From the NCBI GenBank assembly GCA_900472395.1, contig UCHV01000010.1, positions 83,073 through 147,072 on the forward strand: 64,000 bases of DNA. Reading direction: 5' to 3'. This stretch comes from Hyphomicrobiales bacterium (GTDB lineage Bacteria > Pseudomonadota > Alphaproteobacteria > Rhizobiales > Rhizobiaceae). Numbering within the stretch: the stretch's first letter is position 1; each line of letters opens with the position of its first letter. Position numbers and translations under genes: made by a program. Below the pieces are notes generated by a model. That model was given only the letters and a program-made list of their open reading frames with translations, made no database searches and was not told where the DNA came from. This document shows positions 53,348-62,075 of this stretch, in pieces.

Positions 53348-54112
53348 ATGTTCAGAGCAATTGTCTTCTCCGCCGTCCCGGTGGGGATCATAACCGGTAT
53401 TGCCATCACGCTGATGCAGATGGTCGGCACCGAGCCGCTGATCCTCAAGGCCGAAACCTACGAAAATGCCGGTCCGGCCGTGCCGGACGCTGCGCCCCCT
53501 GCCGAACATACGCATGCCGCCGGCACCCCGGCACATGATCATGCGGCAAGTTCGGCGGAAGGCGAGGGGCACGATGCGGCCGGTCACGATCACGGCGAGG
53601 GCTGGGCACCGGCCGATGGTTTCGAACGCACCGCCTATACGCTCGGCGCCAATGTGTTGACCGCCATCGGTTATTCGCTCGTGCTGACGGCGCTGCTATC
53701 CATGACCAATGTCGTGCATGGCTGGCGCACGGGACTGTTTTTCGGTGTGGCCGGGTTTGCCTCGGTCATGCTGGCGCCGATGGTCGGTCTGCCGCCGGAA
53801 TTGCCGGGCAGCCCGGCGGCGGCACTTGCCGCGCGCCAGACTTGGTGGATTGCCACGGCGCTCGCCACTGCTGCAGGTATCGGTCTTCTGGTTTTGCGGC
53901 GAGAGTCATGGTCGGCGGTGCTGGCCGTCATTCTCATTGCTGCGCCGCATGTGGTGGGGGCGCCCTTGCCGCCGGCAGGTGAGGAGCCGTTGGCGCCGCT
54001 TGAACTGGAGCGCCGGTTCATCGTTGTGGCAACGGTCACCAGCTTCGTGTTCTGGGCGCTTTTGGGAGCGCTCAGCGGCACATTCCTGAAACGTCTCAGT
54101 CCATCAGCCTGA
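53348..54112 (+). CDS. cbtA: CbtA, cobalt transporter membrane subunit
   Basis: This encodes 254 residues from the ATG at 53348, 13 bases after cbtB. Hydrophobic segments lie at about 4-22, 100-120, 128-145, 160-200 and 225-248. Between the first two is a periplasmic loop with many His (HTHAAGTPAHDHAASS and DAAGHDHGEG), a probable cobalt-binding region. It is the main channel subunit partnered by CbtB. Confidence 0.92.
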   Translation: MFRAIVFSAVPVGIITGIAITLMQMVGTEPLILKAETYENAGPAVPDAAPPAEHTHAAGTPAHDHAASSAEGEGHDAAGHDHGEGWAPADGFERTAYTLGANVLTAIGYSLVLTALLSMTNVVHGWRTGLFFGVAGFASVMLAPMVGLPPELPGSPAAALAARQTWWIATALATAAGIGLLVLRRESWSAVLAVILIAAPHVVGAPLPPAGEEPLAPLELERRFIVVATVTSFVFWALLGALSGTFLKRLSPSA

Positions 54113-54116
54113 AGTG

Positions 54117-54458
54117 ATGTCGAAGATGGCGGCGATCTGGCGTGACGATCTCGATGCGCTCAGCTTTGCCGTTTTCCTCGATACGGAAGATCATGGCGCG
54201 GCCTGCTTCGTGCATCGTCGCGCCTTTCGCATCCTGATCGGTTCCGATCCTGTCGGAGCCGATTGTCTTTTCTATTACGAGACGAATGCGGAGGCCTTTC
54301 AGAAGGCCGTGAGGGCAAAAATTGATCGCCAATCCATCCCGCAGGGGCGCAGCCTCAATCTCAACAGCCGCGATATTCGGCGCGCGCTTGGCGCATTGGT
54401 GCCGGCAGGCGGTCAAGGGCAGGTGAAAAGCTGTCGTGTCTTGAGCGGAAATGGGTGA
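54117..54458 (+). CDS. Hypothetical protein downstream of cbtA, possibly DUF1488-like
   Basis: This encodes 113 residues from the ATG at 54117; a GTG at 54114 is possible. It starts 4 bases after cbtA and so is probably in the riboswitch-controlled operon. There is no signal or membrane segment. The central part (LSFAVFLDTEDHGAACFVHR) weakly resembles DUF1488. No metal-binding motif is obvious. Confidence 0.55.
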   Translation: MSKMAAIWRDDLDALSFAVFLDTEDHGAACFVHRRAFRILIGSDPVGADCLFYYETNAEAFQKAVRAKIDRQSIPQGRSLNLNSRDIRRALGALVPAGGQGQVKSCRVLSGNG

Positions 54459-54503
54459 GTGCGAGGTTGCGGCCAAGGCCGCATCGCGCTGAACGCGATT
54501 ATC

Positions 54504-54533
54504 CGGCGATCCCAGCCAAGGTCGGGATCGCCG
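54504..54533. terminator. Bidirectional terminator
   Basis: CGGCGATCCC and GGGATCGCCG form a perfect 10-base stem with a 10-base loop between the convergent cbt operon and the acetyltransferase gene. T/A runs are short. Confidence 0.65.
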
Positions 54534-54543
54534 AAAAGAGCTG

Positions 54544-55095
54544 TTACGCCAGCGCCTGCGTATAACGCATGCCTGTCACCGGCCGCGGCTTAAAATCCAG
54601 ATGCTCGTAAAAGCGGTGGGCGGCGAAATTGCCGGTGGCTGCGCCGACCGAGAGATAATCGCAACCGGCATTGCGGGCGAGATCGCGGGCGCGGGTCACC
54701 AGGTGATGGCCGATGCCGTGGCCGCGATGACCTTCACGCACGAAGAGGTGGTGCAGGTCCATGCCGCGCTTGCCTTCCTGCGCGCGGTAGAGCGGCACCA
54801 GAATGGCATAACCGATCAGGCCTTCGCCGCCATCCGCAACAAGTGCGGTGATCCACGGCACCGGGCCGAAAAGATCGCGTTCGAGGATTTCCGGTGTAAT
54901 GGCCGAGGCATCGTTGTGATGTGTCGCCAGCGCGGCGATCATCTCGCCCAGCTGCGGCAGGTCGGCGCGGCGTGCGGCGCGAATGGCGACGACCGGCGGG
55001 CGCGAGAGCGCTGCTTCGGAAAGGTTGATCTGGCTGTTCGGCAGCAACGGCGCCGGCTTCAGCGGATCCGATATCGCGTTTGAGAGGGTTGGCAT
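54544..55095 (-). CDS. GNAT family N-acetyltransferase
   Basis: This encodes 183 residues with AAGGA 8 bases before the ATG at 55095. The acetyl-CoA site is LFVREGHRGHGIGHHLVTRA (about 118-137), with the Q/RxxGxG/A loop. FYEHLDFKPRP near the end is typical of the fold. The substrate cannot be inferred. A strong hairpin lies in its upstream region. Confidence 0.82.
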   Translation of the reverse strand: MPTLSNAISDPLKPAPLLPNSQINLSEAALSRPPVVAIRAARRADLPQLGEMIAALATHHNDASAITPEILERDLFGPVPWITALVADGGEGLIGYAILVPLYRAQEGKRGMDLHHLFVREGHRGHGIGHHLVTRARDLARNAGCDYLSVGAATGNFAAHRFYEHLDFKPRPVTGMRYTQALA

Positions 55096-55127
55096 TGTGT
55101 TCGTCCTTGGCTTTTTTCGAGAGGTTT

Positions 55128-55175
55128 GCCGTCAGGACGCTGTTTTCATCAAAAAGCCGCCTGACGGCGGCTTTT
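55128..55175. promoter_or_regulatory. Terminator-like hairpin with a competing arm
   Basis: AAAAGCCGCC (55152-55161) and GGCGGCTTTT (55166-55175) form a 10-base stem with loop TGAC. GCCGTCAGG (55128-55136) is the exact complement of CCTGACGGC (55160-55168), which spans that loop, so a second structure competes with the hairpin. On the minus strand the hairpin ends in TTTTT inside the acetyltransferase leader. The 341-base gap from 55096 to 55436 holds no other gene I can support. Confidence 0.5.
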
Positions 55176-55391
55176 GTGACAATATGATCTGTCTAGCCGC
55201 CCTTTAAAGGTACGACCAAAAATACGAGCGGGCGGTGGATAGCTTCGTGATCATGGCGATATCAATGCGCGTGATTTTCCGGCTTGTCAACGGAGATTTT
55301 GCACGGTCGCATTCCCAGGCTTTTGTCCGATCGGCTGTGCGCGAACTGCTTTGCGACCGAAAAAGAAACGCTTTCGAAATGGCTTGCCGAG

Positions 55392-55426
55392 CTTTCGTTT
55401 TTTTCTAGAATGGCAAAAAACGAAAG
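55392..55426. promoter_or_regulatory. GlpR autoregulatory operator
   Basis: CTTTCGTTTTTT (55392-55403) and AAAAAACGAAAG (55415-55426) are exact complements 11 bases apart, ending 10 bases before the glpR start at 55437. The TTCGTTTTT core recurs upstream of glpD. DeoR-type repressors bind such T-rich TTCGTTT half-sites. Confidence 0.7.
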
Positions 55427-55436
55427 GGGGTGTTTC

Positions 55437-56198
55437 ATGCACCTGTCCAGCCGCCAGGAAGAAATTCTGGCGATCGCCAAGACGCAGGGGAAAGTGCTGG
55501 TCGAAGATCTGGCCAGTCTCTTTCAGGTGACGCCGCAAACGATCCGCAAGGATCTCAACGATCTTTGCGACGGCAAGGCGCTGAACCGGATCCACGGTGG
55601 TGCGATTTTCCCGAGCGGCAACGAGAATGTCAAATACGAAGCGCGCCGCCTGATGGCAGCCGTGCAGAAGCAGTCCATCGGCAAGGCGGCAGCCGATGTC
55701 ATTCCCGACAATTCCTCGCTCTTCATCAACATAGGCACGACCACGGAAGCTGTCGGCGACGCACTGGTGGATCACCGCGAGCTGATGGTCATTACAAATA
55801 ATATCAATGTCGCCAATCGTTTGCGGGTCTACCCCTCAATCGAGGTGGTCATCGCCGGTGGCGTCGTGCGCGGCTCTGATGGCGGTATCGTCGGTGAGGC
55901 TGCAGTCGATTTCATTCGGCAGTTCAAAGTGGACTATGCGGTCATCGGTGTTTCGGCAATCGATGCGGACGGGGCGTTGCTCGATTTCGATTTTCGCGAG
56001 GTGAAGGTGGCGCAGGCGATCATCGCTAATGCCCGGCATGTCGTTCTCGTTTCGGATGCCTCGAAATTCGAGCGCACGGCGCCGGTCAGGATGGCGCATA
56101 TCGGTCAGGTCCACACATTCATCACCGACCACTGTCCATCCCCGGAGATCAGGCGCATCTGCGCGGAAAACGATGTGCGGTTGATCGAGACGGGCTGA
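55437..56198 (+). CDS. glpR: DeoR family repressor of glycerol-3-phosphate genes
   Basis: This encodes 253 residues, the GlpR length, from the ATG at 55437 with AAAGGGGG upstream. An ATG at 55410 would lie inside the operator. The helix-turn-helix reads SSRQEEILAIAKTQGKVLVE, DLASLFQVTPQTIRKDLNDL. The C-terminal sugar-phosphate sensor has DNSSLFINIGTTTEAVGDAL and VDYAVIGVSAIDADGALLDF. Glycerol-3-phosphate is expected to release it from DNA. glpD follows after 131 bases. Confidence 0.9.
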   Translation: MHLSSRQEEILAIAKTQGKVLVEDLASLFQVTPQTIRKDLNDLCDGKALNRIHGGAIFPSGNENVKYEARRLMAAVQKQSIGKAAADVIPDNSSLFINIGTTTEAVGDALVDHRELMVITNNINVANRLRVYPSIEVVIAGGVVRGSDGGIVGEAAVDFIRQFKVDYAVIGVSAIDADGALLDFDFREVKVAQAIIANARHVVLVSDASKFERTAPVRMAHIGQVHTFITDHCPSPEIRRICAENDVRLIETG

Positions 56199-56231
56199 TA
56201 CTGCTCCATCTTTCCTGCGAAGAATCTTCAT

Positions 56232-56260
56232 TTGACATTCGTTTTTGTTTCATTTTAGAC
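56232..56260 (+). promoter_or_regulatory. Sigma-70 promoter of glpD with GlpR half-sites in the spacer
   Basis: TTGACA (56232-56237), 17 bases and TTAGAC (56255-56260) make a good housekeeping promoter. The spacer contains TTCGTTTTTGTTTCATT, two direct TTC(G/A)TTT half-sites like those of the glpR operator, so bound GlpR would block RNA polymerase. Confidence 0.65.
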
Positions 56261-56329
56261 TGGTGAGGCTTTCGCAATTGCACAATTTGATGCGATGCGG
56301 AAATAAGGTGACGCAAGATCGGTAAGGCA

Positions 56330-57838
56330 ATGTCGGGCGATACGGTTTTCGATCTCTTCGTGATTGGCGGCGGCATCAATGGCTGCGGTATCGCACGTGA
56401 TGCGGCTGGGCGCGGTTATTCCGTTGCGCTGGCGGAGATGAACGACTTTGCCTCGGGCACGTCTTCAGGCGCGACAAAACTCATCCATGGTGGCCTGCGT
56501 TATCTCGAACATTATGAATTCCGCCTGGTGCGGGAGGCGTTGATGGAGCGTGAGGTGCTGTGGGCCATGGCTCCGCACGTCATCTGGCCGCTGCGTTTCG
56601 TGCTGCCCTATCAGAACGGCGGTGTGCGTCCCGCCTGGCTGATCCGGCTCGGCCTGTTTCTTTATGATCATCTGGGCGGTCGCAAGCTTCTGCCGGCCAC
56701 GAAAACATTGAACCTGAAAAACGATCCGGCCGGCCTGCCGCTGAAGCCGATCTTCGGCAAGGCGTTCGAATATTCGGATGGCTGGGTGGATGACGCCCGC
56801 ATGGTTGTGCTCAATGCGCGCGATGCTGCCATTCGTGGTGCAAGGATCATGAGCCGCGCGAAAGTGGTTTCCGCCCGCCGCGAAGCCGGTCTGTGGCAGA
56901 TCGAGGTGCGCGACGAGGTGACCGGCGTCACCACGCACCACCGTTCCCGCATGCTGGTGAATGCCGGCGGTCCCTGGGTCGATCAGGTTCTGTCGGGCGC
57001 GATGGGTCGCAACAACGTCCACAATGTCCGCCTCGTGCAGGGCAGCCATATCATCGTGCAGAAGAAGTTCGACGACAAGCGGGCCTACTTTTTCCAGAAT
57101 CCGGACAACCGCATCTTTTTCGCCATTCCCTACGAGAACGATTTCACCCTGATCGGCACGACGGATCGCGATTATTCGGACGATCCGAAAAACGTAAAAA
57201 TCAGCCAGGAAGAGATCCAGTATCTGTGCAATGCGGCGAGCGAGTATTTTGCCGAACCGGTCAGGCCCGACGACATCGTCTGGACCTATTCGGCCGTGCG
57301 CCCGCTTTACGACGACGGCGCATCGAAGGCTCAGGAAGCAACCCGCGACTACGTGCTGAAAGTCGATGCTGATGGTGCTCCGCTGCTCAATGTCTTTGGC
57401 GGCAAGCTGACGACCTATCGCCGGCTCTCGGAGCATGCGCTGGAAAAGATCGGCGAGGCAATCGGCGCCAAGGGCGCTGCGTGGACGGCCAGGAGCCGGC
57501 TTCCGGGCGGAGATTTTGCCGTGACGGGCGCTGCAGGCGAAGAGCGAAAGCTGTTGGCTGCCCATCCGTTCCTGTCGAAGCGTCATGCGAGCCGCCTGAT
57601 CAAATGCTACGGTACGGATGCAAAGATTATCCTTGCCGATGCGGCGACGATAGAAGAGCTTGGTCGGCATTTCGGCGGAACGCTTTATGAGGCGGAAGTG
57701 CGCTGGCTTATCGAAAAGGAATGGGCGGTCACGGCAGAGGACGTGCTGTGGCGCCGCACCAAACAGGGATTGGTCCTGACGGCGGAGGAGGCCGCGGGAC
57801 TGGAGGAGTACATGGCGGGTGTTCGCCGGGCCGCTTGA
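56330..57838 (+). CDS. glpD: Aerobic glycerol-3-phosphate dehydrogenase
   Basis: This encodes 502 residues, the normal GlpD length. The FAD-binding N-terminus is LFVIGGGINGCGIARDAAGR; further family blocks are SSGATKLIHGGLRYLEHYEF and NVFGGKLTTYRRLSEHALEK. The membrane-associated enzyme oxidises glycerol-3-phosphate to dihydroxyacetone phosphate and reduces ubiquinone. The transporter genes follow 51 bases later in the same direction. Confidence 0.95.
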   Translation: MSGDTVFDLFVIGGGINGCGIARDAAGRGYSVALAEMNDFASGTSSGATKLIHGGLRYLEHYEFRLVREALMEREVLWAMAPHVIWPLRFVLPYQNGGVRPAWLIRLGLFLYDHLGGRKLLPATKTLNLKNDPAGLPLKPIFGKAFEYSDGWVDDARMVVLNARDAAIRGARIMSRAKVVSARREAGLWQIEVRDEVTGVTTHHRSRMLVNAGGPWVDQVLSGAMGRNNVHNVRLVQGSHIIVQKKFDDKRAYFFQNPDNRIFFAIPYENDFTLIGTTDRDYSDDPKNVKISQEEIQYLCNAASEYFAEPVRPDDIVWTYSAVRPLYDDGASKAQEATRDYVLKVDADGAPLLNVFGGKLTTYRRLSEHALEKIGEAIGAKGAAWTARSRLPGGDFAVTGAAGEERKLLAAHPFLSKRHASRLIKCYGTDAKIILADAATIEELGRHFGGTLYEAEVRWLIEKEWAVTAEDVLWRRTKQGLVLTAEEAAGLEEYMAGVRRAA

Positions 57839-57889
57839 GGCCATCGACATAGCCGCTTGTATCCGAGGGTTGGGAGGCCCGAGGTTCAT

Positions 57890-58972
57890 ATGCTGGAATT
57901 GCGCAACGTGTCGAAGACGGTGGCGGGCGAGTACCATATTCGCCCGACCGACCTGACATTAAAGCGGGGCACGCTCAACGTCCTGCTCGGGCCGACGCTT
58001 GCCGGCAAGACGTCGTTGATGCGGCTGATGGCAGGGCTCGACAAGCCAACCGAAGGTTCTGTGTTTTTCGACGGCGCCGACGTGACGACCGTGCCGGTGC
58101 AGAAGCGCAATGTCGCGATGGTCTACCAGCAGTTCATCAATTATCCGGCGCTTTCCGTTTATGAAAACATCGCTTCGCCGATGCGTATTGCCGGCAAGGA
58201 TGCCGCCACCATCGACCGCGAGGTGAAAAAGGCGGCCGAGCTTCTCAAGCTGACGCCCTATCTCGATCGCACGCCGCTCAATCTTTCCGGCGGCCAGCAG
58301 CAACGCACGGCGCTGGCGCGCGCAATCGTCAAGAACGCCAATCTCGTCCTGCTCGATGAACCGCTCGCCAATCTCGATTACAAGCTGCGCGAGGAATTGC
58401 GCGAAGAACTGCCGAAAATCTTCGCCGCCTCCGGCGCGATCTTCGTTTACGCCACGACAGAACCATCCGAAGCGCTGCTGCTCGGCGGTTATACCGCTGC
58501 CCTGCACGAGGGAGCCGTGACGCAGTTCGGCAGGACAGTCGACGTGTATCGTCAGCCTGCCGATCTCGTTACCGCCAGGATTTTTGCCGATCCGCCGCTC
58601 AACACGATCGAGCTTGTTCGTGACGCACACAGTTTTTCGCTGAATGGCGAACCCGTGATCCCGGTGCCGACGCACCTGTCTTCGGTGGCAGAAGGCCCTC
58701 TCGTGTTGGGGTTCCAGCCGCACCACCTGTTTCTGCGCGCCGCAAACGGCCACACGACACCCCTGAAAGCGCGCACGCTGGTCTCGGAAATCGCCGGATC
58801 GGAAAGTTTTGTCCATCTCGATTTCGCCGGTCGCCGCTGGGTGATGCTGGCGCATGGCATTCACGACATCGAGCAGGACCAGACGATCGAGGTCCATCTC
58901 GACAGCCGACACCTGATGGCCTTCGATCGAACCACCGGCAAGGCGCTTGTCGCGCCGCCGGTCGCGGCGTGA
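57890..58972 (+). CDS. glpS: Glycerol-3-phosphate ABC importer, ATPase GlpS
   Basis: This encodes 360 residues from the ATG at 57890. Walker A is GPTLAGKTSL, the signature is the standard NLSGGQQQRTALARA and Walker B is LVLLDEPLANLD. The switch region, normally a VTHDQ-type sequence, reads YATTEPSEAL, with Thr in place of the catalytic His. The C-terminal 120 residues are the TOBE regulatory domain. It pairs with GlpT; together they seem to hold one good and one degenerate ATP site. Confidence 0.9.
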   Translation: MLELRNVSKTVAGEYHIRPTDLTLKRGTLNVLLGPTLAGKTSLMRLMAGLDKPTEGSVFFDGADVTTVPVQKRNVAMVYQQFINYPALSVYENIASPMRIAGKDAATIDREVKKAAELLKLTPYLDRTPLNLSGGQQQRTALARAIVKNANLVLLDEPLANLDYKLREELREELPKIFAASGAIFVYATTEPSEALLLGGYTAALHEGAVTQFGRTVDVYRQPADLVTARIFADPPLNTIELVRDAHSFSLNGEPVIPVPTHLSSVAEGPLVLGFQPHHLFLRAANGHTTPLKARTLVSEIAGSESFVHLDFAGRRWVMLAHGIHDIEQDQTIEVHLDSRHLMAFDRTTGKALVAPPVAA

Positions 58973-58985
58973 GGGAGGGGACGAT

Positions 58986-60071
58986 ATGGCACGTATTTCG
59001 CTCGAACATATCCGCCACGCCTACAGCCCGCGCGCGCAAGCTGCCGGAGACTATGCGCTGAAGGAAGTGCATCACGACTGGGAGGATGGCGGTGCCTATG
59101 CGCTGCTTGGCCCTTCCGGTTGCGGCAAGACAACGCTGCTCAATATTATTTCCGGCCTCTTGCAGCCGTCTGACGGCCGCATCCTGTTCGATGGCCGCGA
59201 TGTGACGCAGCTTTCCACGGAAGAGCGCAACATTGCCCAGGTGTTTCAGTTCCCGGTCGTCTACGACACGATGACGGTGTTCGACAATCTTGCCTTCCCG
59301 TTGCGCAATCGCAAGGTGCCGGAAGCCGAGGTCGAAAAGCGCGTCAATGAAATCCTTGAAATGACCGATCTCGCCGGCATGGCCAAACGCCGGGCGCAGA
59401 GGCTGACGGCCGACCAGAAGCAGAAGATTTCGCTGGGGCGCGGGCTGGTGCGCGCCAATGTCAACGCCATCCTGTTCGACGAACCGCTGACGGTCATCGA
59501 TCCGCATATGAAATGGGTGTTGCGTTCGCAGCTCAAGCGGCTGCACCGGCAATCGCGTTTTACCATGGTCTATGTCACCCATGACCAAACCGAGGCTTTG
59601 ACCTTTGCCGACAAGGTGGTGGTGATGCACGATGGCCAGATCGTGCAGATCGGCACACCGGCGGAATTGTTCGAACGGCCAAGCCACACATTCGTCGGTT
59701 ATTTCATCGGCTCGCCGGGCATGAATTTTATGCCGGTCGCTGTCGAGGGCAAGACGGCCCGTGTCGGGGACCAGACGATCACGCTCGACAACGCACCCGC
59801 ACTGGCCGGGCAGGGACGGATCGAACTCGGTATCCGCCCGGAATTCATAAAACTCGGCCGGGAAGGTATGCCGGTCTCGGTCAACAAGGTCGAGGATATC
59901 GGTCGCCAGAAGATCGTGCGCGCCACTTTCTGCGGCCAGCCGCTTTCCATCGTTCTGGGCGAAGACGACGAAATCCCGACCGATGCCAAAGTCTCATTCG
60001 AAAAACATGCCATAGGCATTTTTGCCGATAGCTGGCGCGTCAAAAACCAGACTGCAGGGCAGGAGGGCTGA
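58986..60071 (+). CDS. glpT: Glycerol-3-phosphate ABC importer, ATPase GlpT
   Basis: This encodes 361 residues from the ATG at 58986 with GGGAGGGG upstream. Walker A GPSGCGKTTLL, Walker B AILFDEPLTVID and the switch His in MVYVTHDQTEAL are all standard, but the signature, usually LSGGQ, reads LTADQKQKISLGR. It therefore mirrors GlpS, which has a good signature and a lost His. A TOBE domain ends the protein. This is the rhizobial GlpT ATPase, unrelated to the enteric GlpT antiporter. Confidence 0.9.
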   Translation: MARISLEHIRHAYSPRAQAAGDYALKEVHHDWEDGGAYALLGPSGCGKTTLLNIISGLLQPSDGRILFDGRDVTQLSTEERNIAQVFQFPVVYDTMTVFDNLAFPLRNRKVPEAEVEKRVNEILEMTDLAGMAKRRAQRLTADQKQKISLGRGLVRANVNAILFDEPLTVIDPHMKWVLRSQLKRLHRQSRFTMVYVTHDQTEALTFADKVVVMHDGQIVQIGTPAELFERPSHTFVGYFIGSPGMNFMPVAVEGKTARVGDQTITLDNAPALAGQGRIELGIRPEFIKLGREGMPVSVNKVEDIGRQKIVRATFCGQPLSIVLGEDDEIPTDAKVSFEKHAIGIFADSWRVKNQTAGQEG

Positions 60072-60074
60072 ACC

Positions 60075-60944
60075 ATGGAAAAGACGTGGAACAACAAGGC
60101 CTGGTTTCTGGTCCTGCCGGTTCTGGTGCTGGTCGCGTTTTCCGCCGTCATTCCGCTGATGACGGTGGTGAACTATTCGGTACAGGACACGTTTGGAAAT
60201 AACGAATTCTTCTGGGCCGGCACCGACTGGTTCACGGAAATCCTCACCTCGCCGCGCTTCTGGGATGCGCTCTGGCGCAACCTGATCTTTTCCGCCGTCA
60301 TCCTCGCCATCGAAGTGCCGCTCGGCATCCTGATCGCGCTCAACATGCCAAAGCATGGTCCGGGCGTGCCGGTCTGCCTCGTGCTGATGGCCTTGCCGCT
60401 GCTCATTCCATGGAATGTGGTCGGCACGATTTGGCAGGTTTTCGGCCGTGTCGATATCGGCCTGCTCGGCTATTTCCTCAATTCGCTCGGCATTTCCTAT
60501 AACTACACCCAGAACCCGGCGCATGCCTGGGCCACCGTCATCGTCATGGATGTCTGGCACTGGACAAGCCTCGTCGTGCTGCTTTGTTATGCCGGTCTCG
60601 TCTCCATTCCGGATGCCTATTATCAGGCTGCCCGTATCGATGGTGCTTCACGCTGGTCGGTTTTCCGCCATATCCAGCTGCCGAAAATGAAGCGTGTCCT
60701 GCTGATCGCAGTGCTCCTGCGGTTCATGGACAGTTTCATGATCTACACCGAACCGTTCGTCGTGACCGGTGGCGGGCCCGGCAATTCCACCACGTTCCTG
60801 TCCATCGATCTCGTCAAAATGGCGATCGGCCAGTTCGACCTTGGGCCGGCGGCGGCCATGTCGATCATCTACTTCCTGATCATCCTTCTGCTGTCATGGG
60901 TGTTCTACACCGTGATGACGCAGAGCGATGCAGAGCAGAATTGA
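60075..60944 (+). CDS. glpP: Glycerol-3-phosphate ABC importer, permease GlpP
   Basis: This encodes 289 residues with six membrane segments. The EAA coupling loop reads YYQAARIDGASRWSVFRHIQ followed by LPKMKR, contacting the ATPases. It starts 3 bases after glpT and precedes glpQ by 12, so the order glpSTPQUV is kept. It forms half of the inner-membrane channel. Confidence 0.92.
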   Translation: MEKTWNNKAWFLVLPVLVLVAFSAVIPLMTVVNYSVQDTFGNNEFFWAGTDWFTEILTSPRFWDALWRNLIFSAVILAIEVPLGILIALNMPKHGPGVPVCLVLMALPLLIPWNVVGTIWQVFGRVDIGLLGYFLNSLGISYNYTQNPAHAWATVIVMDVWHWTSLVVLLCYAGLVSIPDAYYQAARIDGASRWSVFRHIQLPKMKRVLLIAVLLRFMDSFMIYTEPFVVTGGGPGNSTTFLSIDLVKMAIGQFDLGPAAAMSIIYFLIILLLSWVFYTVMTQSDAEQN

Positions 60945-60956
60945 GGGAGGCGAACG

Positions 60957-61775
60957 ATGCCCAACAACAGCAGTGGCGCCCGTTACGGTTTCCTGATTCC
61001 GACGATCTACATTATATTCTTGGCGTTGCCGATCTACTGGCTCGTCAACATGAGCTTCAAGACCAATAGCGAGATTTTGGGGCAGCTGACGCTCTGGCCG
61101 CATAGCCCTACGCTGCGCAATTATACCGTCATCTTCACAGATCCGGCCTGGTATAACGGTTATATCAACTCCATTACCTATGTGGTGATGAACACGGTAA
61201 TCTCGGTTCTGGTGGCGCTGCCGGCGGCTTATGCCTTCTCCCGCTACCGGTTTTTGGGCGACAAGCATCTGTTCTTCTGGCTGCTCACCAACCGCATGGC
61301 GCCACCGGCGGTTTTTGCGCTGCCCTTCTTCCAGCTTTATTCCGCCTTCGGGCTGATCGACACCCATATCGCGGTCGCCATCGCCCATTGCCTGTTCAAC
61401 GTGCCGCTGGCGGTCTGGATCCTCGAAGGCTTCATGTCGGGTGTGCCAAAGGAGATCGACGAAACCGCCTATATCGACGGTTATTCCTTCCCGCGTTTCT
61501 TCGTGAAGATCTTCATGCCGCTGATCGCATCGGGCATCGGTGTCGCCGCCTTCTTCTGCTTCATGTTCTCATGGGTGGAACTTCTGATCGCCCGAACGCT
61601 GACAACGACCGACGCCAAGCCGATTGCCGCCACCATGACCCGCACGGTCTCGGCCTCCGGCATGGACTGGGGTGTGCTTGCGGCTGCCGGCGTGCTCACC
61701 ATCATTCCTGGCGCACTCGTCATCTATTTCGTCCGCAACTACATCGCCAAGGGTTTTGCCCTTGGCCGCGTGTAA
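60957..61775 (+). CDS. glpQ: Glycerol-3-phosphate ABC importer, permease GlpQ
   Basis: This encodes 272 residues with six membrane segments and GGGAGG before the ATG. The EAA loop is VPKEIDETAYIDGYSFPRFF, then VKIFMPLI. It is the second channel subunit and partners GlpP. The name follows the rhizobial set; it is not the periplasmic phosphodiesterase called GlpQ in enterics. Confidence 0.92.
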   Translation: MPNNSSGARYGFLIPTIYIIFLALPIYWLVNMSFKTNSEILGQLTLWPHSPTLRNYTVIFTDPAWYNGYINSITYVVMNTVISVLVALPAAYAFSRYRFLGDKHLFFWLLTNRMAPPAVFALPFFQLYSAFGLIDTHIAVAIAHCLFNVPLAVWILEGFMSGVPKEIDETAYIDGYSFPRFFVKIFMPLIASGIGVAAFFCFMFSWVELLIARTLTTTDAKPIAATMTRTVSASGMDWGVLAAAGVLTIIPGALVIYFVRNYIAKGFALGRV

Positions 61776-61793
61776 GAGAAGGGAGAGACGCCG

Positions 61794-62075
61794 ATGAACT
61801 TCTCGTGGATGGCCTGGACGTTGCCGACGGCGCTGTTCTTCATCACCATTTTTCTGCTCATCGCGGCGATGGGCATCTGGGAGTTCTTTTCGCCGGGCGG
61901 TGGCCCGCGGGTCGGCATCCTGCGGTTCGAAACGACACGCGGCGACCGCCTGTTCGTGTCCCTGCTCGGAGCCGCCTTCATTCATCTCGCATGGCTGGGT
62001 CTTGGAGGCCCCAGCCTGTGGTGGGCTCTGGCCTTGTCGGTGGTTTACGCGATCGGCGTATTCCGTTTCGTCTGA
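61794..62075 (+). CDS. glpU: DUF2160 membrane protein GlpU
   Basis: This encodes 93 residues with three hydrophobic segments (about 6-28, 52-68 and 72-92) and ending FRFV. DUF2160 proteins occur nearly only inside this type of glycerol-3-phosphate operon, between permease and binding-protein genes, where this one sits. A stabilising or accessory role in the transporter is inferred; no mechanism is known to me. Confidence 0.88.
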   Translation: MNFSWMAWTLPTALFFITIFLLIAAMGIWEFFSPGGGPRVGILRFETTRGDRLFVSLLGAAFIHLAWLGLGGPSLWWALALSVVYAIGVFRFV

